The notes below the pieces were generated by a model. That model was not told the origin of the DNA, did no database searches, and saw only the letters and a list, made by a program, of their open reading frames with translations. Below, piece after piece: positions 55,641 to 64,000 of a DNA stretch of 64,000 nt. Source of the stretch: Megascapheus bottae (taxonomy: Eukaryota; Chordata; Mammalia; Rodentia; Geomyidae); contig JANJXV010000194.1 of assembly GCA_024803745.1 (NCBI GenBank), forward strand, positions 1,116,001 to 1,180,000. The letters are read 5' to 3'. Positions within the stretch are counted from its first letter, which is position 1. Every line of letters begins with the position of its first letter. The translations under genes and the position numbers were made by a program.

Positions 55641-55838
55641 TGCCCTGTGTGTTTGACCTAGTGGTAGAGTCCTTGGCTACCAAGCAGTAAGCCTCAGGTT
55701 TGATTCCTCATCACCACATACATAAAAAACGCTGCAAGTGGTGCTGTGGCTCGGTGGGACAGCTAAAGCCTAAAGAAAGCCCAAGAACAATGTTCACACT
55801 CTGAGGTCAAGTCCCAAGACTAGCAAAAACAAAAAAAA
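55641..55838 (+). repeat. ID-dimer SINE, copy B spacer
   Basis: Counterpart of 6328-6525, sharing its 'ccaagcagtaagcctcagg' variant. Confidence 0.8.
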
Positions 55839-56241
55839 TTCGACAAGGGGCAAAATGCAGGCAGAGAAGGCACTGTGAAGCAAATGTTTTGTAAAGGATG
55901 AGGGCAATATTGACCCTTAAGTTTGGATCTTACCTAAGAAAGGCTCCTTGAGCCTGAGACCAGACTGGTAGTTGGGCCTAGTGGAAGACATTGGGATTGG
56001 ACAAATAAGGTGTGCTGTTTACTACATCCACATGTATATTGTGAGATTGGAGGAGAGATTCAGCCTCCAGTATGTCTTTGGTGAGGTCTTTTGTGAGCAA
56101 GGATCTTTGGTCATTGGGCCCTGAAAGGTGACCCGGCCTCCCTCACAATGGAACAGAATATGGAACCCTGGTAACCAAGCAACTGTACCTAACAACCAGA
56201 TCAAGCCAGCTCACTTGGCCTGTGGCTCAGGAGGAAGAAAG

Positions 56242-56408
56242 ATGTTGCTGTGCTGTTGCCAAAGGTCTGGAAACTCGAGTCTCAGGCATGGAAGTGGTGG
56301 ATGTCTTACTCGAAGATGTACATGCTAGATCATTGCCAAGCCACAAATCCCGTATAACAGAACTTTCTCTAAGAAGAAGGCCAGGAAAATCCAGGGCAAC
56401 CAGATGAG
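56242..56408 (+). pseudogene. Ral-GDS-like first coding exon, copy B
   Basis: Opens MLLCCCQRSGNSSLRHGSGG, with the TAG at the same codon as units 1 and 2. The donor 'gatgag|gtaaat' is intact. An L1 3' end follows 60 bp later, as in the array. Confidence 0.55.
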
Positions 56409-56468
56409 GTAAATTTCTAAGAAGAAATGTATTTCACCCCATCATCCTCCCCACACACTACAACTTTC

Positions 56469-58731
56469 TTTTTTTTCATTTTTTATTGTAATTAGTAAAA
56501 GGGTTAGATGATATTTGCCAGATAGAAGGTGCATTAATTCACATACATTGATACCCTTTCACATGTCTTGGTACCCATTTCCCTCCAACCCCACAATCCC
56601 CACCCGTCTTGGTTTTCCCCCCTTCCCTATCAAATTTCAAATATCCAAATACAAATAAATTCAATATATCAGATAACAAAGTGAGATACTATACCAATAT
56701 GGGATAACCAAGGGACAGCAAGCGAGATGAGAGACAACATAATACATTAAGGACAACAATCATTCATGATATGGCTTTTGTGTCAATATCCTGGAGGTCC
56801 TTTCAATTAGCTTCACATTATATGGCCTTATATATGGCCTTTTGCTCTATTGACAATCTCTGCTAGTAGAGCCCAAGGTTTCTACTGATTATGACGAATG
56901 AGGGAAACCACTGAGCCTAAGTTCCTTTGAGTCTGGCTTACTTCACTTAATATGATTTGTTCTAAGTCTTTCCATTTCCTAACAAATGGGGCGATGTCAT
57001 TCTTTCTGACAGAAGCATAGAATTCCATTGTGTACAAATACCACAACTTGTTGATCCACTCATCAACTGAGGGACATCTGGGTTGGTTCCATATCTTTGC
57101 TATGGTGAATAGTGCTGCAATGAACATTGTTGTGCTAGTGGGTTTAGTATGCCCTGGTTTCTGGATTGTTGGGTAAATGCCAAGTACTGGAATTGCTGGG
57201 TCATAGGGGAGTTCTATTTTTTGCCTTTTGAGGCACTGCCGCACTGCTTTCCATAGTGGTTGAACGAGTTTGCACTCCCATCAACAGTGTAGTACTGATC
57301 CCTCCTGGCCACATCGCCTCCAGCATCTGTTGTCATTCATTTTCCTGATCCTGGCCATTCTAACTGGAGTGAGGTGGAATCTTAGACTTGTTTTGATTTG
57401 CATTTCTTTTATGACCAGAGATGTGGAGCATTTCTTCATGTGTCTATACGCCATTTTTGTTTCTTCTTCAGAGAAGACTCTCTTAAGTCTTTGGCCCATT
57501 TTTAATGGGATGGGTGTTACTTTGGAGGTTAGTTTTGGAGTGATTCAATTTTTTGAGTTGTTGATATATTTTAGATATGAGGCCTTTGTCCGTTGTTTGG
57601 TTGGTGAAGATCTTCTCCCACTCTGTAGGCTTCCTGATTAGTTTACTAGCTATATCCGTTGCCATACAAAAGCTCTGCAGTTTAATGCATTCCCACTTAT
57701 CCAGCCTTTCTCTGATTTGTTGTGATTCTTGGTCCTTATTAAGAAAGTTTCGACCTGTGCCAAGGAGGCCTAGTGTATCTCTTGTTCCTTCCTGTAAACT
57801 TTTCAGTGTGTCAGCTTTTACCTCCACGTCTTTGATCCATTTGGAGTTAATTCTAGTGCAAGGTGACAAAGAAGGATCCAACTTTAGTTTTCTGCAGGTG
57901 TTTAACCAGTTCTGCCAGCACAACTTGTTGAAGAGGCTATCTTTCTTCCATTCTATTTTTTTGGCTCCCTGGTCAAAGATTAGGTGGCCATAGGTCTGTG
58001 GTTTAATATCCGGGTCCGCCGTTCTACTCCAATGGACTTCAGGCCTGTTCTTGTGCCAGTACCAAGCTGTTTTGAGAATTATAGCTCTGTAAGAGAGTCT
58101 TAAGTTTGGAATTGAAATTCCTCCAGCTCTGTTCTTTCTGCTAAGATGTATTTTTGCCCTATGGGGTCTTTTATTATTCCATATGAAATTTTGAATTGCC
58201 TCTTCTATTTTTTTAAAGAATGACATTGGGATGTTGATTGGTATTACATTGAATTTGTAGATAACCCTTGGCAAGATTGTCATTTTCACAATGTTGCTTC
58301 TTCCAATCCAGGAGCATGGGAGGTTTTTCCCTTTCCTTAGTTCTGCTTTTATTTCCTTTTTTAGGGTTTTAAAGTTTTCATCTAAACAGTCCTTTACATT
58401 CTTAGTTAAGCTAATTGCTAGGTACTTTATTTTCTTTGAGGCTACTGTGAAAGGAATTTCTTTCCTCTCAGTGTTGGCGTAAAGTAAGGTAGTTGATTTG
58501 TGAGGGTTCATTTTATGGCCTGTTACCCTTCCAAATCTTTGAATCTGCTCAAGGAGCTTGGGAGTAGAATCTATAGGATTCTTTAAATACAGAATTATGT
58601 CATCGGCAAAGAGGGATAGTTTTATTTCCTCTTTCCCTACTTGGATCCCCTTTATGCTTGCTTCTTGCCTTATTGCACTGCCTCGGAATTCTAGTACCAT
58701 GTTAAAAAGGAGTGGAGGGAGTGGGCATCCT
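56469..58731 (-). mobile_element. L1 3' part, copy B, cut inside ORF2
   Basis: Same element and same 5' junction as 21990-24266. It carries a 12-base deletion relative to that copy in the reverse-transcriptase region near 58463 (the NEAII stretch shortened). Confidence 0.92.
56882..58731 (-). pseudogene. L1 ORF2 C-terminal two-fifths, copy B
   Basis: The longest open ORF2 piece in the window: 58700-57483, 405 residues, with FADD near its start and running to a shift after HPIKNGPKT. It is followed by 57499-57281 and 57244-56882. The Cys cluster reads CWRRCGQEGSVLHC, with Arg for Gly. Confidence 0.87.
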
Positions 58732-58765
58732 GAATGCTACCCCCTAGCTCTTTAATGCAAAGCTT

Positions 58766-58920
58766 AGGGCTGTGGCATTTTAAGCACAATTCAACGCTCT
58801 GTTTTTTGCTGGTTAATTAGAGGTAAAAATCTTATGGAATTTATTGCGTGGCTGATTTTGAACTGGAATCCTCAGTTCTCAGCTTATCTTGAGTAGCTAG
58901 GATTACAGTACTTTTACAAC
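58766..58920 (-). repeat. Old B1/ID SINE remnant, copy B
   Basis: Counterpart of 24290-24455, with 'gctgattttgaactggaatcc', nearer the B1 pattern than copy A. 58921-60009 after it is unique sequence without a gene. Confidence 0.55.
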
Positions 58921-60009
58921 ATGTATGCTCATACACATTGCTTCTGATCCAAACACTCATTGTTCAATTTAACTAACAAGATGTGAGGAACGATGATTGA
59001 CTGTAATTTACTAGATGGGATTCTAGTGAGTATATATTTCCACTTCCACTCTGAAGCCAGGGAAGTGTTTCTGGTACATGTTTCAACTATCTCCCAAAGA
59101 GGAAATAATATGTGAGTACGTTTGATAGTATTTCAGATAGGAGATGGACTTTGGTGTTTGGAACCTGTTGGGCAGAGTGTATCAGCTGGGCTGTGATAAC
59201 AGAGATGATGTTACAGACAGTAATATTTTCATCCCAGACAGACTTAATCCAAATCCTTGGATTTCAGGCCTTGAGTAGATAGAATTACAAGTGTGAGCTG
59301 CCACCACCACCTGGTTCATTTTGAAAACCTTAATTGCTTCTCATTTGTTCCTTTCCTTTTTTGGAAGATTGATCTAAGCTGGCTGATTGTGCATCACAAT
59401 GAAGTGATTGGCCTCAGGAATTGCAAATATTTGTTTCTTCAGCACGGAATGAATGAAGTTGATCTAAACCCAATAGTATTTTCCTTCTGATAAATAGGGA
59501 ACTTACTTATATCATTTTTCCTTGCCTTTGCTTTCCCAAAGCAAGCAACATGTTTCTTAAAAACTATACTTCATGAGAATATTATAATTAGAAGCTATCT
59601 TCTGCACACTTCAGAATAGTCCTTGCATTTATAAACTTATATTACAATATTAGGTAGAAGAATGGTGACTGTTAGTTTCATAACTACTTCATATGTTTTA
59701 CTCTTTAAGGCTCATTAAGTCAAGAAGGGATTAAATACATTTATATAATAGTAGAACATAGCTCCTGCTGATTTGATGTGTGTGCAGATGATACACAGAT
59801 TTATTAGGATTACTCAAAAGTTTTCTTCAAATTTTCAGTAGTAGACTGCTATGCTAACTGGTAGGTGATAGTAATGATGCTGAAATTCTATGAATCAGCT
59901 ATGAAGCAGAATTTCAGGGGAGAGTATTAGCTAGGGACTTAATTTCTAAGACCCATATCAAGAATATTGAACTATAACACCAAATGATGGAGGACTCAGC
60001 GTCACATTT

Positions 60010-60475
60010 TGTTGTTTTATGCAAGTCCTGGGACTTGAACCCAGGGCCTGGGAACTGTCCTTAAAAGTTTTTTTTTTGCTTCAGGCTAGTGTTCTACCAC
60101 TTTATCCACAGCTTCACTTCCAGATTTTTGGTAATGAACTGTAAATCAGAATATCATGCAATTTGCTTGGGCTGGATTCAAACCTGATTCTGTGTAGACA
60201 GGATTCCAAGTGTGAGCGCACAGAGCCTGGCTAGTATCATTCATCATTCAAGTCATGGGACTGCAAGTCTGCACCTGGGTCTTGTCACTGAGCTTTTCAG
60301 CTCAAGACTACTGCCCTATCCCTTGAGCCATAGGGCCACTTCTGGGTTTCTGGTGGTTAATTGGAGATAAGAGTCACATGGACTTCAGTGCCCAGGCTGA
60401 CTTTGAACTGCTATCCTTGGATCCCAGCCTCTTGAGTAGCTACATTTACAAGTGTGAGCCACCATACCCGGCTAA
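60010..60475 (-). repeat. Two adjacent B1-ID composite SINEs, copy B
   Basis: Counterparts of 25545-25770 and 25775-26012. Copy B keeps 'cccttgagccatagggcc' where copy A has 'ccttttgcc', so B is closer to the SINE consensus there. Confidence 0.78.
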
Positions 60476-60900
60476 ATTATTTTTTAAGTTAATTTATTTT
60501 GTTAAGTCAAAATATAGTTGGCATACGGTTACATAAGTAATGAACATATTTCTTAAGAAAATTGTTATCCCCTCCCTCATTTTTCTCTGTTTTCCTACTC
60601 TCAGCCCCCTCTCCACCCAGATTGTTCAGTTCATTTCCGTTTAGTGTCTTCCAAGTATCACTGTTCAATTGGTTCACACTTTTTCCTTTGTTTTTTTTTT
60701 TTTTTTTACCATTTTATTATACCCTCTCCATTCCCCAAATCACATAAACCTATGTACAAGACACAGGGTACCCGAATTCAACACAGTGACTACAGAGAAT
60801 AAAACTAAAGGGAAAAAGAAGAAAAGAGGTAAAAAGCAAAGAAAATGAAAGAACATCATACAGTACCTTAGAAGCAACAACACTGAAAAAACAAAACATA
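60476..60900. repeat. Unclassified dispersed repeat, copy B
   Basis: Counterpart of 26013-26300, with a longer T-run at 60691-60708. The remainder is unique. Confidence 0.45.
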
Positions 60901-60904
60901 AAAC

Positions 60905-61370
60905 CTTGGGCTGAAAATGAAGCTTGCCTAGCATGTATGAAACCCTGGATTCCATTCCTCAGCACCACATAAACAAAAAACTGGAAGTGCCACTGTGACT
61001 CAGCTGGTAGATTTCTAACGTTCAGCACAGAGTGTCTCCAAGTGACAAAAATCTGTCACATTTAAGGCAGGCTTCAAAACTTTGCTAGGAACCAGTTATG
61101 TGATTTGGAATAAAGTCCAGTTTTCAAAAAATCACTAGCCAGGCGCTGGAGGGTCATAATTGTCATTCTACTAGCCAGGGAGAAGGTAATTCAAAGCCTT
61201 AGCAAGCAAATAAAATGAAAAAAAAAACTGTAAGATTCTACTCTCCACTTATCCACCCAAAAACTAAGTGGAGTTGTGGCTAAAACTGGTACAGCATTAG
61301 CCTTGAGGAAAAAGAACTAAGAGACCTTGCCCAGGTCCAAAGTTCAACCTCCCCACCAAGAAAGAAAAAA
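60905..61370 (+). repeat. ID-like SINE and B1-ID SINE, copy B
   Basis: Counterparts of 26430-26585 and 26668-26905. 61371-62184 after them is unique AT-rich sequence. Confidence 0.68.
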
Positions 61371-62184
61371 AAGGAGTCCAGATACCTTAGTTTAAAAAGT
61401 ATATCTGGATATCTTAGTAGATTTTTCTGATCTTTCCTCATTCATCTGATGGAACCACATAATCTTGATCCTGATCTGACTAAGAGCCTGCATTGTGCTT
61501 AATAAATTCATTCCACATATTCCAGTAGAATCTGGACAGCTAACAGCCACTTACCAATGCTTTATTCTACGTTTAGGGCAGTATGTCTTCATACCATCTA
61601 CACAGTCAGCTATATCATCTTTCCAGAAGTATCATTGAGTGTAGAACACTCAGAACTAAAATAATTGCATAAAGATGTAATAAAACCCCTTGATTCATTA
61701 AGAAAATTTCTGTACCACTTAGAGCAAGTACATTAGTGGTATTTACCTCTAGCCTCTTTTTAAAAAATTTATTAACATTGAATTTTACATCATATTTCAA
61801 ATGTCATGTTTAACCAACAAGTATTCAAGAAGGGAATCGCTATACAATCACTGGCACATAGATTTTAGAATATAGTAAAAATTAAGCTGAGTCTTTGTAT
61901 GTCATAGATACAGATTAATCTATAATAAAACAAATGTCAATAGAGTGTATAGTCTATCCTAGATTTTTATGTCTATGTAGTTATGTTTATATCTCCAAAA
62001 TTATGTCCAGAACTTTGGGTATCAACTATTCAATCATCGCTCTACTACTGTTTGAAACTAATATCCATATATTAAGGATATCATGTACTTTTTGTTCCTT
62101 GGTCTTGACTTATCTCACTCAACAGGATTCACTCTAATTTCATCCACTACCCCAAAAATGCCATTATTATCTTTTTCTGTGCAG

Positions 62185-62745
62185 ATCTTCTTTTTATGTA
62201 TTTATATTTATTGTAATTTATAGAAGGGTTACATTATATTCACCAGATGGAAGGTGCATTACTTCTCAAACTTTGATACCCCATGTAATGATATGGTCCC
62301 CATTTCCCTTCCCTTACCCCCAATCATTTTCATTTCCCCCTTCCCTATCCAATTTCAAATAACCAATTATGCACATATGAAATATATCAGAAAACAAGGT
62401 GAAATATTGTAACAATATGATATAACCAAGGGATAGCAAAAGAGATAAGAGATCACATAGTTCATTAAGGACAACAATCACTCATTATATGAGTTTTGTT
62501 TCTTTATCTTGGAGGTCCTTACATTTAGTGTCATACTATTTGTCACGATGTCTCTAGATTTTGTTCTATTATAAATCTCTGGTAGCAGCGCCCAAGGTTT
62601 CTACTGAATTTGACAAATGAGGGAGACTCTTGGGCCTATGTTCCTTTGAGTTTGGCTTACTTCACTTAATATGATTTTTTTCCTTTTCATCCACTTCCCC
62701 GAGAATGCCATTATTTTATCTTGTTGGTTGGCTATATATCATTCC

Positions 62746-62802
<57 letters not shown>

Positions 62803-62870
62803 ATCACATTTTTTGTAGTAGGGCATCTGGTTGTTTCCATCATCCAACCTCATTTTCTACAGATATTTTT
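62185..62870 (-). mobile_element. Older L1 3' fragment, copy B
   Basis: Counterpart of 27720-28405, with a purer (GT)n inside at 62749-62802. Confidence 0.8.
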
Positions 62871-62887
62871 ATAGTCTCTTTTTTATT

Positions 62888-64000
62888 TTCAGGGTAATGT
62901 ATAGAGGGGTTACGATTACATTTACAGGTAGTGGACTGCATTACTTCTCACACATTTATTCCACTCCACATGTATTTGTCCCCAGTTCCCTCTCCCCTCC
63001 CCTTCCCAATCATCTTGTTTCCCCCCTTCCCTTTCCTATTTGACATAAACAAATAAACATATATACAATATGCCAGGGAAAAATCAGATACAGTAACAAT
63101 CTGACATTAACCAAAGGGCAAAATAAGAGATGAGAAATAACATAGTAGATTAAGGACAAAAATCACACAAGATTAAGAGCAACGATGACACAAGATATAG
63201 CTCTTGTTCCCATATCCTAGAGATCCTTTCATTTAGTCTCATCCTATATGACCTTATATACCTAGGTTTTTGAGTTATTGTAATCCTCTGCTAGGAGAGT
63301 CCTAGATGTGAACTAATTATTACAAATGAGGGAAACCATTGAGCTTATGTTTCTTTGGGTCTGGCTGCTTCACTTAATATGAATTTTTCCAAGTCTTTCC
63401 ATTTCCTTACAAATGGGGCGATGTCATTCCTTCAGATGGCAGCATAGCATTCCATTGTGTATAAGTACCACATCTTCTTGATTCAGTCATCTACTGAGTG
63501 GCATCTGGGTTGGTTTCATATCTTTGCTATGGTAAATAGTGCTGCAATGAGCATCATTGTGGTAGTGGCTTTAGTATGTCCTTTTTTCTGGACAATTGGG
63601 TAGATGCCAAGTAGTGGATTTGCTGGATCATAGGGGAGCTCTATGTTCAGTCTTTTGAGGAACCACCACACTGCTTTCCCTAGTGGTTGAACGAGTTTAC
63701 ACTCACACCAACAGTGTAGGTGTGATCCCACCTGGTCACTTCAACACCAGTATCTCTTATTAGATTTTTTGATAATGGCCATTCTGACTGGAGTCAGGTG
63801 GAATCTCAAAGTTGTTTTGATTTTCATTTCCCTTATTGCTAGAGATATGGAGCATTTCTTCATGTGTCTAAAGCCCATTTTAATTTTTTCTTCAGAGAAT
63901 ACTCTTTTAAGTCTTTAGCCCACCTTTTAATAGGATGGTTGTTTCTTTGAAGATTTGTTTGGGAGAGATTCATTTTTTTCAGCTGTACATATATTTTAGA
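62888..64000 (-). mobile_element. L1 3' fragment with ORF2 C-terminus, copy B
   Basis: Counterpart of 28418-29545; runs to the window edge. The C-terminal open piece is shortened (63516-63731), because 'cttcaacacc' replaces 'cttccccacc' and changes the frame content upstream. Confidence 0.85.

Larger units (their letters stand above)
52953..64000 (+). repeat. Segmental duplication, copy B
   Basis: Direct copy of about 18468-29541; runs off the window. The left edge is inside L1 ORF2 ('ttggtgtgtaaatatttagg'), abutting unrelated sequence. The spacer unit inside it is closer to array unit 1 than to unit 3, which it replaces by position (for example 'ccaagcagtaagcctcagg'). Confidence 0.92.

Overview
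The window is nuclear DNA of a mammal, and almost certainly a rodent. There are no tRNA or rRNA genes and no bacterial-style operons. It holds LINE-1 (L1) elements, two families of tRNA/7SL-type SINEs, microsatellites, a decayed KRAB zinc-finger gene and pieces of a Ral-GDS-like gene. One SINE family is a dimer of two ID-like monomers. The other joins a B1-like (7SL-type) monomer to an ID-like monomer. This pair fits Geomyoidea (kangaroo rats, pocket mice), but that placement rests on recalled family descriptions and is not certain. No intact host gene is visible.

Layout. (1) Bases 1-24266 are a head-to-tail array with a period of about 7.4 kb, seen as four units. Each unit has a minus-strand L1 followed by a spacer of about 1.4 kb. 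The spacer holds two oppositely oriented ID-dimer SINEs, a (CAT)n tract and, on the plus strand, one exon like the first coding exon of a Ral-GDS-like gene. The L1 3' end lies about 60 bp past that exon's splice donor. The fourth unit's L1 is cut at 24266. (2) 24267-29575 is unique sequence with SINEs and two nested L1 3' fragments. (3) 29575-33430 is dense in SINEs, with a long (TC)n tract. (4) 33846-37640 holds a minus-strand Ral-GDS-like pseudogene (first exon, REM exon, RalGEF catalytic remnant). Its upstream flank, including both SINEs, is a divergent inverted copy of the array spacer. (5) 38-43.6 kb is more GC-rich and has a few exon-like open stretches I cannot name. (6) 43.69-44.56 kb is an L1 with a 5' inversion. 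(7) 44.9-50.2 kb is a minus-strand KRAB-C2H2 gene with KRAB-A, KRAB-B and zinc-finger exons, frame-broken. (8) 50.3-52.95 kb is SINE-rich. (9) 52953-64000 is a direct, nearly identical duplicate of about 18468-29541.

How the parts relate. Comparing the units gives a history: a spacer related to the 36-37.6 kb locus gained an antisense L1, and the combined unit was then copied in tandem. Shared defects (an ORF1 break, a frameshift and an Asp-to-Glu change in the endonuclease) show that the L1s in the array descend by DNA duplication from one already dead element. The block at 52953-64000 has one spacer unit, most like the first unit of the array, directly followed by the truncated unit. The two blocks therefore differ by about two units, which is what unequal exchange in an unstable array would leave. 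The most unusual object here is this L1/Ral-GDS-exon composite satellite. In it an L1 5' region sits upstream of, and antisense to, a repeated host exon.
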